The notes beneath the pieces were generated by a model. That model was given only the letters and a program-made list of their open reading frames with translations, had not been told where the DNA came from and did no database searches. DNA of 64,000 bases, taken from NCBI GenBank assembly GCA_016716465.1, contig JADJWH010000007.1:122501-186500 (forward strand). Direction: 5' to 3'. The DNA is from Gammaproteobacteria bacterium (GTDB lineage: Bacteria; Pseudomonadota; Gammaproteobacteria; SZUA-140). The position numbers were made by a program, and so were the translations under genes. Shown here one piece after another: positions 19,680 to 28,475 of this stretch (position 1 is the stretch's first letter; every line of letters starts with the position of its first letter).

Positions 19680-20331
19680 GAGATGTGCTCAATAACTCTG
19701 CGTGGCGATAATGGAAATATGAATTTAATTGTGGGCGCTATCATAACGTAGCCATGTCGGAGCGTTCTACCCGAATCACGTGCGTAAATGTTATCGGATC
19801 GGATAGCGGATGGTTGAAGTGGTGGTTCGTTATGGTCACTGAGTATGGAGGATAGCGCCTTATCGTTACCACTGCCGTCGCCGGGTTGTGATGCCGGAGG
19901 GGATGTGGTGGCTAAGCCGGGAATGATGAGGCCGGGCGGAGAAGTTTGGCGCGATAAGACGATCAATTTTGCCCTGATTTTGATATTTTCTGCGCTAAAA
20001 CGGGGCGTTTCCTTGAAGGGTTGTCTGGCAAGAAGATGTAGGAGGAATCCCTATATAAAATTATTTGTTTAAAAACATGGTATTAAAATTGATTTAGCAC
20101 TATGGAATGGTAGTTGCTATAATTCGCGAGTCAAGGAAATGACGCTATGCGAACAAGGAGGTAATAAAGGTGTAACCTCACCCGGGTAACCTGGTGTTGT
20201 AAATATCTTGAAAAGATGTGGTTAAAAACGCCGATATACTGAAGAACACATGATTATCCTAGCCAGATGTGTTGTAATCTCCGCTATTCCCCACAGTACA
20301 TTTTGCCCTCATTGCGTATCGGGAGCATACC
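19680..20331. other. Divergent regulatory region ugd / EPS core
   Basis: 652 bp, markedly A/T-rich in places (20050-20130), with no supported gene; a 75-codon frame at 19845 lacks a ribosome site and any recognisable feature. It contains a sigma-54-like promoter at 20103-20118 and then a roughly 200-nt leader before the phosphotransferase gene. The leader includes AACCTCACCCGGGTAACCTG near 20174, able to form a small hairpin. No known riboswitch consensus was recognised. Confidence 0.6.
20103..20118 (+). promoter_or_regulatory. Sigma-54 (-24/-12) promoter candidate, EPS core 1
   Basis: TGGAATGGTAGTTGCT keeps the invariant GG and GC exactly 10 nt apart and has the full TTGCT -12 element; the -24 element TGGAAT departs from TGGCAC. 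A TATAAT overlaps it at 20118-20123, but without a -35 partner. Start of transcription would be about 12 nt past the GC, near 20129. Confidence 0.6.
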
Positions 20332-21792
20332 ATGAGCAGGGCTGAGATGTTTCCTGTTTTGAAGAAGGCATCGGAGGGCAACTTCCGTTCCTTCAGGGGA
20401 GTCATTCGCGGTCATCACTATGATATTTCCACGCTCCTGCGTTTCATCGATGCCCTACTGGTAGGGGTATCCCTGTGGGCTGTCATTTGGTTTTTCAGCG
20501 AGGTCGGAGACTATCGCTACACTCTGACGGCAATCCTGGCCATGGGTCTGTTCTTCGTCATCGGTCAGTTCATGGATATCTACCGTGTGCGGCGCGGGGC
20601 GTCTATTTTTCAGGAGATGGTTCAGTTATGCCTGGTCTGGATGGGGGTGCTGCTTGTCCTGTTGCTGATCGGGTACGCCACGAAGAGCTCGGAGGAGTTC
20701 TCGCGACGTGTCATCCTGACCTGGATAACCATCGCGCCGATGGTGCTGATCGCCTGGCGCAGCTTTATTCACTATTCCCTGGGGGTGTTGCGCCGCAATG
20801 GATTCAATACCTGCAAGGTCGCCATTGTCGGCGCGCGTGATCTGGGTGCGGAGTTCGCCCGAACCATCCTCGACTCGAAATGGATGGGATTGATGCCGGT
20901 CGGCTTTTATGACGACAGAAAACCGGCGGGGAACCGCCCATTGGTCAATGAACCGGTCAAAGTGGTCGGTGATCTCGGTGCGCTGGTCAAGCATGCGCGG
21001 GAAGGCAAGATCGACGCCATTTATATCACCCTGCCGATGCGCGCCGAAGAGCGGATCAAGAAATTGCTCACCCAGCTATCGGATACCACGGTTTCGGTGC
21101 ATCTGGTGCCGGATTTCTTCGTCTATAATCTTATGAACGCCGGGCTCAGCAACATCGGTCAGTTCCCCATCGTCAGCATTCATGAGACGCCTTTCAATGG
21201 TGTGGACGGTTGGATCAAGCGTCTGGAAGACATCGTGCTGTCCAGCGTCATTCTCACGTTGATCAGCATCCCGATGCTGATCATTGCGCTGGGTGTCAAA
21301 TTGTCGTCTCCCGGTCCCGTGTTGTACAAACAGAACCGGTACGGCTTGCGCGGAAACAGGATCGAGGTGTGGAAATTCCGCAGCATGACGGTGTGTGAAA
21401 CCGAGGGCGAGGTCAAACAGGCCCAGCAATCCGATAGCCGCATCACTGCCTTCGGCGCCTATCTGCGAAGGACATCCCTGGACGAACTGCCTCAGTTCAT
21501 CAATGTGCTTCAGGGCAGCATGTCCATCGTCGGGCCGCGTCCTCATGCGGTGATTCATAATGAGGAATACCGCAAGCTGATCAATGGGTATATGCTGCGC
21601 CACAAGGTCAAGCCGGGTATTACCGGGCTGGCCCAGATCAATGGTTGGCGAGGGGAAACGGATACCTTGGACAAGATGGAAATGCGCATCGAATACGATC
21701 TCGACTATATTAAGAACTGGTCGTTATGGCTGGACTTCAAGATCATATTCTTGACGGTATTTAAAGGATTTTCCGGTAAGAACGTTTATTGA
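20332..21792 (+). CDS. Undecaprenyl-phosphate hexose-1-phosphate transferase (EPS initiating enzyme, WcaJ/EpsB type)
   Basis: A 486-residue inner-membrane enzyme that starts EPS repeat-unit synthesis by moving a sugar phosphate to undecaprenyl phosphate. N-terminal half has four hydrophobic helices (about residues 40-150) and a CoA-binding-like Rossmann region (KVAIVGARDLGAEFAR). Another membrane segment near 300 leads into the catalytic bacterial-sugar-transferase domain with KFRSMTVCE, TSLDELPQFINVLQGSMSIV, GPRP and VKPGITGLAQINGWRGET. GGGAG precedes the ATG. The sugar is probably glucose, by family. First gene of the EPS core. Confidence 0.92.
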   Translation: MSRAEMFPVLKKASEGNFRSFRGVIRGHHYDISTLLRFIDALLVGVSLWAVIWFFSEVGDYRYTLTAILAMGLFFVIGQFMDIYRVRRGASIFQEMVQLCLVWMGVLLVLLLIGYATKSSEEFSRRVILTWITIAPMVLIAWRSFIHYSLGVLRRNGFNTCKVAIVGARDLGAEFARTILDSKWMGLMPVGFYDDRKPAGNRPLVNEPVKVVGDLGALVKHAREGKIDAIYITLPMRAEERIKKLLTQLSDTTVSVHLVPDFFVYNLMNAGLSNIGQFPIVSIHETPFNGVDGWIKRLEDIVLSSVILTLISIPMLIIALGVKLSSPGPVLYKQNRYGLRGNRIEVWKFRSMTVCETEGEVKQAQQSDSRITAFGAYLRRTSLDELPQFINVLQGSMSIVGPRPHAVIHNEEYRKLINGYMLRHKVKPGITGLAQINGWRGETDTLDKMEMRIEYDLDYIKNWSLWLDFKIIFLTVFKGFSGKNVY

Positions 21793-22037
21793 TTCTAAAG
21801 CGTGCGGGTTCGCTTTGTATCGATAAGCGACAAGCCTCCTGCACGGAGGGAGTGCGTGCGGTAAGCCAAGGACTGGGCCAGATTTCTCTTCTGTCGACTC
21901 GCTTCCGAGCGGAAGAAGATCTTGAGCCTGTGGGTCTTCTCGATTGACATCCAGTCTCGTGCCGATCTGGATGCCTGGTTCCGGAACGGAAAGCACCGAA
22001 TCTTCCCAGGATATCTTTTAATGACGCCCCGGCCTAC

Positions 22038-22053
22038 TGGCTCATTTGTTGCT
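22038..22053 (+). promoter_or_regulatory. Sigma-54 (-24/-12) promoter candidate, EPS core 2
   Basis: TGGCTCATTTGTTGCT has GG and GC separated by exactly 10 nt, TGGC at -24 and a perfect TTGCT at -12. The start would fall near 22064, giving a leader of about 28 nt ahead of the ATG at 22092, which is well placed for the export gene. Confidence 0.65.
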
Positions 22054-22091
22054 TTATTATGTCAAAACACAGCTTGTGACAGGTGGATATT

Positions 22092-22709
22092 ATGCGTGCT
22101 GAATGGGTAAGAGAGTCGCGCTACCGGAGAGTTGGCACATGGACGGTGGTGTTCCTGTGCGTGATGCTGGGTCTGGCAAGCCCCGGATTTACTCAGGAGC
22201 GGACGATAGTCGCCGGTGAGCTCAGCGGAGATTACCTGATCGGTCCGGATGATCTGTTGGACATAAGCGTATGGAAGGAAGATACGCTGCAACGCAAGGT
22301 TGTGGTGAGGCCGGATGGAAAGATCTCATTTCCATTGATAGGCGAGATTCCCGCCGCGGCCCGCCCCGCGGAGGAAATTCAGAAGGAAATAACGCAGCGG
22401 TTGAAGAAATATATCCCCGAGCCGGTAGTGACCGTGGTGGTTGAGAAAGTCGCCTCCTACAAAATATACGTGATTGGTGAAGTGAAGAACTCCGGTCAAT
22501 ACCAGGTGGGTCATTATCTGGACGTCGTTCAGGCCTTGGCGTTGGCGGGCGGATTGACCGCATATGCCGCCGAAAACAAGATAAGGATATTGCGTCGCGA
22601 GAATGGCGTCGAGATCGCCATTCCGTTCGAGTACGCCAAAGTAAAATCAGGGACCGATCTCAAGCAGAACATCATCCTGAGGCGTGGTGATGTGGTTGTT
22701 GTTCCCTGA
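22092..22709 (+). CDS. Polysaccharide export protein (Wza/EpsE-like, short XrtA-type)
   Basis: 205 residues. An N-terminal signal peptide (hydrophobic VVFLCVMLGLA) has no lipobox. A polysaccharide export domain follows with YLIGPDDLLDISVWKEDTLQ and VRPDGKISFPLIGEI, then a SLBB-like part (YKIYVIGEVKNSGQY, LALAGGLTAYA). It is much shorter than E. coli Wza (about 380) and has the size of the export proteins in exosortase-A EPS loci. It would form or line the periplasmic/outer-membrane channel. Start ATG 22092 is chosen over GTG 22083 because AGGTGG sits 5-6 nt upstream. Confidence 0.9.
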   Translation: MRAEWVRESRYRRVGTWTVVFLCVMLGLASPGFTQERTIVAGELSGDYLIGPDDLLDISVWKEDTLQRKVVVRPDGKISFPLIGEIPAAARPAEEIQKEITQRLKKYIPEPVVTVVVEKVASYKIYVIGEVKNSGQYQVGHYLDVVQALALAGGLTAYAAENKIRILRRENGVEIAIPFEYAKVKSGTDLKQNIILRRGDVVVVP

Positions 22710-22804
22710 TGCCGAATCGTATCTCATGCGCGGGGGCGGCCTTGGCCATCTGAGTGGGGCTTATTCACGTGCCATCGGGTAGAAGGTTGATGTTTGGGGA
22801 GCGC

Positions 22805-24031
22805 ATGGGAGGTCGCGGTGGGAGTTTGACATGGCGGTGTGCCCGGATTGTCCTGGTTATACCGGTATTATTCATGTCATTTCCAATCCAGGCGGATCAG
22901 TGGGCGGTGACGCCATCAGTGCAGATGCGGGCATCGCATGATGACAATATCAATTTGAGCGTCGATAACCCGATCTCAGTATGGGGCAGCTCCATATCGC
23001 CCCTCTTGGATTTAAGCAAGCGCAGTGCCGCCAGTTCGTACGGAATCGGTGGCAGGCTGATATTCAACCGCTATTCAGAGGAAAGCGTTCAGGACACGAA
23101 TATCCAGTTATTGACGTTTTCAGGTCGTACCGCTACCCGGCTGAGCAGGTTTGGATTGTCCGGATCATATAAGCGTGACACCACGTTCGCGACGGTTACG
23201 GATACCTCCAGCGATGACGATGACGGGCAGCTAGCAGGTGATGTCGATGCCGGTCTGGTGCGGACTCAGGTGAGGCGCAATCGTCTTCTGCTGCGCCCAA
23301 GCTGGAGATATACCCTGTCTGAGGTTATGTCGATCGATATGCGGTACATGTTCAATGACACTACGTATAGCGGAGACGGTAGCGAGGTGCTGACGGATTA
23401 TCTTCGTCAGAGCGCCGAACTTACCGTGATCCGCAGGCTGTCCGAGCGGTCAAACATAACGGCTACTGCCGGCGCCGGACGATATACCACCTCCGGAGAA
23501 GGTACCGACACCGACGATTACAGCCTGAGCGCGGGATTCAGGCACGAATTCTCGCCGATGCTGACGATGCAGGTGGGCGTGGGGGTTCGGTCCGCCATAT
23601 CAACCGTCGACAATTCGGACGTGGAAACAACCGGGGCGTTGATAAATGCCAGTCTGAGCGGAAACCTCTCCGAGTTGACAACCTACCGCATAACCGCCAG
23701 CGAGAACTTTCAGCCGAGCGGTATCGGCTCGCTTGTGCTGAGTGACAGCCTGAGCTGGGACATGTCCCATGATCTTTCGCAGAAATTGTCCGTTTCACTC
23801 TGGGCAACCGCGTTCAGGAATCAATCCGTCGATTTCAACAGGGCCGCGTCGGACCGGACTCATTATGATGTCGAGCCGGGCTTTCGCTGGAAGCTGGGCA
23901 GGGAATGGAGCATGGACGGCTCCTATCGTTACCGGTGGCAGAAGTATCGGGATGATGACGAGGCGGCAAGCAGCAACGCGATATATCTGGCCGTCAACTA
24001 TGCCTGGCCGAGGATGGCGGTTTCGCGTTGA
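22805..24031 (+). CDS. Outer-membrane beta-barrel protein of EPS locus
   Basis: About 408 residues. Signal peptide (hydrophobic IVLVIPVLFMSFPIQA, cleaved before DQW), then a long series of short amphipathic strands with alternating polar and hydrophobic residues (e.g. TTYRITASENFQ, RLSERSNITATAGAGRYTT), ending in YRYRWQKY and YLAVNYAW. Composition (many S, T, D, R, Y and no Cys in the mature part) fits a porin-like barrel. Barrels of this type accompany EPS export genes in exosortase-A loci. ATG 22790 is an alternative start; both have GG-rich upstream sequence. Confidence 0.75.
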   Translation: MGGRGGSLTWRCARIVLVIPVLFMSFPIQADQWAVTPSVQMRASHDDNINLSVDNPISVWGSSISPLLDLSKRSAASSYGIGGRLIFNRYSEESVQDTNIQLLTFSGRTATRLSRFGLSGSYKRDTTFATVTDTSSDDDDGQLAGDVDAGLVRTQVRRNRLLLRPSWRYTLSEVMSIDMRYMFNDTTYSGDGSEVLTDYLRQSAELTVIRRLSERSNITATAGAGRYTTSGEGTDTDDYSLSAGFRHEFSPMLTMQVGVGVRSAISTVDNSDVETTGALINASLSGNLSELTTYRITASENFQPSGIGSLVLSDSLSWDMSHDLSQKLSVSLWATAFRNQSVDFNRAASDRTHYDVEPGFRWKLGREWSMDGSYRYRWQKYRDDDEAASSNAIYLAVNYAWPRMAVSR

Positions 24032-24115
24032 TGGAAATTAATGTTGTAGAATGGGCGGCACCTGGGCGGATTCTGGCTCGAGTATGCCCTAGTCCGTGTT
24101 TGGAGTAGTGTAATT

Positions 24116-25804
24116 ATGGAACGTTCAGGCCTCGATATTGGCGATTATGTGGATGTGCTGCGCAGGCGTAAGGCGCAGTTGCTCATCCCCATGCTGGCCG
24201 TGTTCGCGATCGCCGTTGCCATCGCCTTCGGCCTGCCGCCGGTATATCGTTCCACGGCGACTATCCTGATCGAACAGCAGGATATTCCGCAGGACCTCGT
24301 GCGGTCCACGGTCACGAGTTACGCGGCAGAGCGGATCCAGACGATCAGCCAGCGGGTGATGACGCGCGAGAATCTGTGGTCGATCGTCGAAAAGTACGAT
24401 CTTTTCCCCGAGGAAAGACGTTCCGGGAATATCGATATCATCCTGCCGCACATACGGCAAAACATCGAAGTCGAAATGGTGAGCGCCGATATCGTCGATC
24501 CCAGAAGCGGCCGACAGAGCAAGGCTACTATCGCCTTTGATCTTTCCTTTTATTACAGCGAAGCGACAGCCGCGAAAGAGGTGGTTGACGAATTGGTCTC
24601 GCTGTATCTGGAGGAGAACATACGAATCCGGGAGCAGATGGCCTCGGAAACCTCCAGCTTCCTGTCCGAGGAAGCCAGCAGGCTGAGCGCTCATATCACC
24701 GAGCTGGAGGCCGTGCTGGCCAGCTTCAAGGAGAAGAATGTCGGCCAGATGCCGGAGCTGATGACGCTTAACATGAATCTGATCGAGCGTACTGAGCGGG
24801 AGCTGGAAGATACACGACGTGAAATATCCTCCCTGGAGGAGCGCAAGGTCTTTCTCGAGTCTCAACTCGCGCAACTGGAACCCAATACCGGCGACAGCCC
24901 GGAGGGCCGGCTCAGATCCTTGCAGATGCAGTTGTTGCGCGCCTCGTCGATCTACGCCCCCGATCACCCCGACATCGTCAATCTGCGGCGCGAGATCGAG
25001 GTGCTCAAGGCGCAGACGGGTAGCGGTACCAACAGAAAAGGTATCGAAGCGCAGATCTTGCAGCTCCAGTCCGAGCTGGCGTCGGCTCGTCAGAAATATT
25101 CCGATGATCACCCCGATATCATTGCGTTAAAGAAGTCTCTGGCGAACCTGAATGACGAGTTGAGGAACTCGACGTCGGGTGGTCTTATCTCGACAGACGG
25201 ATTCCAGCCCGATAATCCGGCCTATGTCGCCACCAAGACCCAGCTCGAGGCGATAAAAATCGGCCTTAGAACGGCGCAGGAAAAGACGGATCGCTTGAAG
25301 GCCAAACTGGCTGAATACGAGGATCGCATCGTTCAGATGCCGCGCGTCGAGCAAGAGGGCGTCGCCATGCGCCGCGAATACGACAATGCGGTGCAGAAAT
25401 ACCATGAGATCAAGCAGAAATTGCTTGAGGCACAGGTCTCGGAACAGCTTGAAAAGGATCAGAAAGGCGAGCGGTTCTCGCTCATAGATCCTCCTATCAT
25501 TCCAAGTGAGCCATACCAGCCGAATCGGATCGGGATCCTGTTGCTCGGAACCGTGTTGGCGATGGTAATTGGGCTCGGCGTCGCTTCGGTTGCCGAATAT
25601 ATGGATCAGACGGTGCGCGGCTCCCGCGGTGTCTCAGTTCTGCTCGGTTCTCCGCCGATAGCTACAATACCGTACTTCAAGGCCGATGGAGAGGAAGGAC
25701 ATCCCCAGCGCCGTATGCTGTTGGTCGGTACGATTATTCTTACCGTATTGATTCTTGGGGTTTTGGCCATAAAGGCTTTGTTCATGTCAGCGGATAATCT
25801 GTGA
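24116..25804 (+). CDS. Polysaccharide chain-length determinant (Wzz/GumC-like co-polymerase)
   Basis: 562 residues. Inner-membrane polysaccharide co-polymerase: a cytoplasmic N terminus (DIGDYVDVLRRRKAQL), a first membrane helix about residues 22-42, and the Wzz domain with PPVYRSTATILIEQQDIPQD. A long periplasmic coiled-coil follows (about 170-450, rich in E, K, L and R), then a proline-bearing region (IDPPIIPSEPYQPNR) and a membrane helix at about 465-485. There is a further C-terminal helix (GTIILTVLILGVLAIKAL). Controls EPS chain length with the kinase encoded next. TTGGAG lies upstream of the ATG. Confidence 0.92.
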   Translation: MERSGLDIGDYVDVLRRRKAQLLIPMLAVFAIAVAIAFGLPPVYRSTATILIEQQDIPQDLVRSTVTSYAAERIQTISQRVMTRENLWSIVEKYDLFPEERRSGNIDIILPHIRQNIEVEMVSADIVDPRSGRQSKATIAFDLSFYYSEATAAKEVVDELVSLYLEENIRIREQMASETSSFLSEEASRLSAHITELEAVLASFKEKNVGQMPELMTLNMNLIERTERELEDTRREISSLEERKVFLESQLAQLEPNTGDSPEGRLRSLQMQLLRASSIYAPDHPDIVNLRREIEVLKAQTGSGTNRKGIEAQILQLQSELASARQKYSDDHPDIIALKKSLANLNDELRNSTSGGLISTDGFQPDNPAYVATKTQLEAIKIGLRTAQEKTDRLKAKLAEYEDRIVQMPRVEQEGVAMRREYDNAVQKYHEIKQKLLEAQVSEQLEKDQKGERFSLIDPPIIPSEPYQPNRIGILLLGTVLAMVIGLGVASVAEYMDQTVRGSRGVSVLLGSPPIATIPYFKADGEEGHPQRRMLLVGTIILTVLILGVLAIKALFMSADNL

Positions 25805-25889
25805 TCGAGACCATCATGATGGGAAATTATTCTGTAAAATCATATGATTGTCAGCCCGGCATCCTGGCTTGCGTGGGTGGATGATGTTC

Positions 25890-26681
25890 ATGGACCGGAT
25901 TACCAAGGCGGTTGAACGAACGCGGCAGGAAAAGGAAACGGCCCTCCAGCCAGGCGATGTCCTCATTGGCAATACACAGGACGCGAGCGAGATTTCCCGT
26001 ATCGAGGTTTCGCAGGAGCTATTGCGCCAGAACCGTATTTTCCTAGGGAGTGAGGCTGGTGATTATGCCCATGCCTATAAAGTCCTGCGGACGCGCGTAT
26101 GGCATCAGATGCGCACCAACGGCTGGCATAGCCTTGGAGTGACCAGTGCCAACCCCGGGGAAGGCAAAACGCTGACGGCAACCAATCTGGCAATAAGTCT
26201 GGCCAGGATGGAAATCGGCCGCAAGGTGGTCCTGGTCGATCTCGATATGCGGAGACCCAGTGTTCACAGGTACCTGGGGTTTCGTCCCGAATACGGGATC
26301 AGTGATTTCCTGCTCTCCGGTATGTCCCTCGGCAAGATACTAGTCGACATCGGAATCGAGAGATTCGCGGTATTGCCGGGTTGCGCCTCGTTTGCAAATT
26401 CATCCGAGATCCTGTCCTCGGGCAGGATGGTGCAGCTGATGAATGAGATAAAGCGGTATTTCCCCTCGCGCGTGGTGATCTTTGACCTGCCCCCCATCCT
26501 CGCGGCGGACGATGTACTGGTCGTTGCTCCCCATATAAACGCCTTTCTGCTCGTGATCGAGGAAGGCAGGAGTCCCGCCAAAGACGTCGGCAAGGCGGCC
26601 GAATTGCTCAAGGATTCAAATATAGTCGGCACCGTGCTCAATAAGACCCCGGAAGCCGTTCAACAGTATTACGGTTACTGA
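25890..26681 (+). CDS. Tyrosine autokinase / ParA-like EPS kinase (CpsD/EpsG type)
   Basis: 263 residues. BY-kinase fold: Walker A in TSANPGEGKTLTATNLA, Walker A' in VVLVDLDMRRPSVH, and Walker B in VIFDLPPILAADD. It ends in a short Tyr-rich tail (QQYYGY) that can be autophosphorylated. It lacks the fused membrane domain of E. coli Wzc, so it works with the separate chain-length protein encoded before it. ATG 25890 (MDRITKAVERTRQ) fits the family; the frame also offers starts at 25881 and 25848. Confidence 0.9.
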   Translation: MDRITKAVERTRQEKETALQPGDVLIGNTQDASEISRIEVSQELLRQNRIFLGSEAGDYAHAYKVLRTRVWHQMRTNGWHSLGVTSANPGEGKTLTATNLAISLARMEIGRKVVLVDLDMRRPSVHRYLGFRPEYGISDFLLSGMSLGKILVDIGIERFAVLPGCASFANSSEILSSGRMVQLMNEIKRYFPSRVVIFDLPPILAADDVLVVAPHINAFLLVIEEGRSPAKDVGKAAELLKDSNIVGTVLNKTPEAVQQYYGY

Positions 26682-26698
26682 ACTGCCCGGCCAATTTT

Positions 26699-27604
26699 AT
26701 GTACGAATCGTTTTACAAACTGAGGGAAAAGCCTTTTTCCCTGTTGCCTGATCCGGGTTTCCTGTACATGAGCAGGAATCATCGCATGGCGTTGGCCATG
26801 CTGGAATATGGATTCATGAATCAGGCCGGATTTACGGTGATTACCGGAGAAATCGGCTCCGGCAAAACCACGCTGATCCGCCGCCTCATGGGTCAGATCG
26901 AGAATAACGAGAATTACAAGGTCGGGCTCGTTTCCAATACCCACCGCTCGTTCGGTGAATTGCTGCAGTGGATCCTGCTGGCCTTCAAGCTCGAATACCG
27001 AGGCAAGGAGAAGGTCGAGCTGTACCAGACATTGTCCGAGTTCCTTCTGCGCGAATATGACCTTGGGCACCGCACCATTCTGATCATCGACGAGGCGCAG
27101 AACCTTGATATCGAGTCGCTCGAACAGTTGCGCATGTTATCCAATATCAACGCGGGCAAGGACCAGATCCTGCAGTTGATGTTGATTGGCCAGCCCGGTC
27201 TGCGCGACATGCTCAGGCAGCCCGAGCTGGAACAGTTCGCGCAGCGTATCGCGGTGGATTTTCACCTGCGCCCTCTCGATATGCAATCGACAAGTGATTA
27301 CATCCGGCACCGCCTGACGGTGGCGGGTGGAGATCCGGATCTCTTCGAGGCTGCCGCATGTGTCTCGGTTTATTACTATACGAGGGGAATACCCAGGCTC
27401 ATTAACGTTCTGTGCGATACCGCCTTGATCTGTGGCTATGCCGATCAAAAATCCAGGATTGATGCCGATCTTATTCATGATGTGGTACGAGACAGGAGCG
27501 TAGGCGGGATCCTGCCGGTGTGGGAGGGCGACCAGGAAGAGCGCAGTGTGGTTCTCGATATCCACGCGGCGAAGAGCAAGAATCAGGGCGGCGGTGCTGA
27601 ATAA
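26699..27604 (+). CDS. ExeA/GspA-like AAA ATPase of EPS locus
   Basis: 301 residues. Begins MYESFYKLREKPFSLLPDP as in ExeA-family ATPases. Walker A is TGEIGSGKTTLIRRL near residue 45 and Walker B is TILIIDEAQNLD near 125, followed by LEQLRMLSNIN and the sensor region LMLIGQPGL. In exosortase-A EPS loci an ATPase of this kind sits right after the kinase, as here (17 bp gap). It has no membrane segment. Its exact role in EPS export is not known. Confidence 0.88.
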   Translation: MYESFYKLREKPFSLLPDPGFLYMSRNHRMALAMLEYGFMNQAGFTVITGEIGSGKTTLIRRLMGQIENNENYKVGLVSNTHRSFGELLQWILLAFKLEYRGKEKVELYQTLSEFLLREYDLGHRTILIIDEAQNLDIESLEQLRMLSNINAGKDQILQLMLIGQPGLRDMLRQPELEQFAQRIAVDFHLRPLDMQSTSDYIRHRLTVAGGDPDLFEAAACVSVYYYTRGIPRLINVLCDTALICGYADQKSRIDADLIHDVVRDRSVGGILPVWEGDQEERSVVLDIHAAKSKNQGGGAE

Positions 27605-27703
27605 CCGGTTCCGGCTAGGGATCTCCCTCGATATTGCGCTTGATCGATATATCCTCCGTACCATCCCGTTTCGCAGGACAACAGACTCATCAGGAGTGCA
27701 TCA

Positions 27704-28471
27704 ATGAAGGTCGTGATCTTGGCTGGAGGACTGGGTACCCGTATCAGCGAGGAGACACAGCTGAAGCCAAAGCCCATGGTGGAGATCGGTGGCAAACCGA
27801 TCCTGTGGCATATCATGAAGATTTACTCGAGTCATGGCATCCACGATTTCATCATCTGTTGTGGCTATAAGGGGTACGTGATCAAGGAATATTTCGCCAA
27901 TTACGTACTGCACTCCTCCGATGTCACCTTTGACCTGAAGAATAACCGCATGGAGATGCACCAGAATGGAACGGACCCATGGCGGGTGACCCTCGTGAAC
28001 ACGGGAGACAACTCGGGGACGGGTGGGCGTCTGCGACGGGTGCGGGCCTACATCGGTGATGAGGATTTTTGTTTCACCTACGGTGACGGTGTCAGTAACG
28101 TCGATATCACCCGCTTGATCGCCTTTCACAAGAGCCGGGGCAGGCTGGCGACCCTGACGACGGTACAACCCCCCCATCGGTTCGGTGCCCTGGATTTCGA
28201 TCAGGATTCCGTTATCAAGAGTTTTGAGGAAAAGCCTCATGAAGGCGGATGGATCAATGGTGGATTCTTCGTGCTTTCGCCCAAGGCGATCGACTACATC
28301 GAACAGGATGAGGTGATGTGGGAGCGTGAACCCATGCAGCGCCTGACCCGCGAGGGTAATCTATCGGCCTACCGCCATGAGGGCTTCTGGTATTCGATGG
28401 ATACCCAGCGCGACAAAAACCGTCTGGAAGAGCTGTGGAATACCGGCAAGGCTCCATGGAAGATCTGGTAA
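27704..28471 (+). CDS. rfbF: Glucose-1-phosphate cytidylyltransferase
   Basis: 255 residues. Nucleotidyltransferase signature MKVVILAGGLGTRISEET, then KPKPMVEIGGKPILWHIM, FTYGDGVSNVDI with the metal-binding Asp, and HEGFWYSMDTQRDKNRLEEL at the end. These segments are characteristic of RfbF, which makes CDP-glucose from CTP and Glc-1-P. It is first in a tightly packed set of sugar-modifying genes; only 4 bp separate its stop from the next start. The usual partner, CDP-glucose 4,6-dehydratase (RfbG), is not found next to it. Confidence 0.93.
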   Translation: MKVVILAGGLGTRISEETQLKPKPMVEIGGKPILWHIMKIYSSHGIHDFIICCGYKGYVIKEYFANYVLHSSDVTFDLKNNRMEMHQNGTDPWRVTLVNTGDNSGTGGRLRRVRAYIGDEDFCFTYGDGVSNVDITRLIAFHKSRGRLATLTTVQPPHRFGALDFDQDSVIKSFEEKPHEGGWINGGFFVLSPKAIDYIEQDEVMWEREPMQRLTREGNLSAYRHEGFWYSMDTQRDKNRLEELWNTGKAPWKIW

Positions 28472-28475
28472 ATTT

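Noticed and set aside
19845..20072. 75-codon frame in the ugd/EPS gap
   Set aside because: No ribosome site, low complexity of hydrophobic and charged residues, no homology I recognise.
24062..24077. TGGGCGGATTCTGGCT before the chain-length gene as a sigma-54 promoter
   Set aside because: GG-N10-GC spacing fits, but the -12 element reads TGGC instead of TTGC and the -24 element is poor.
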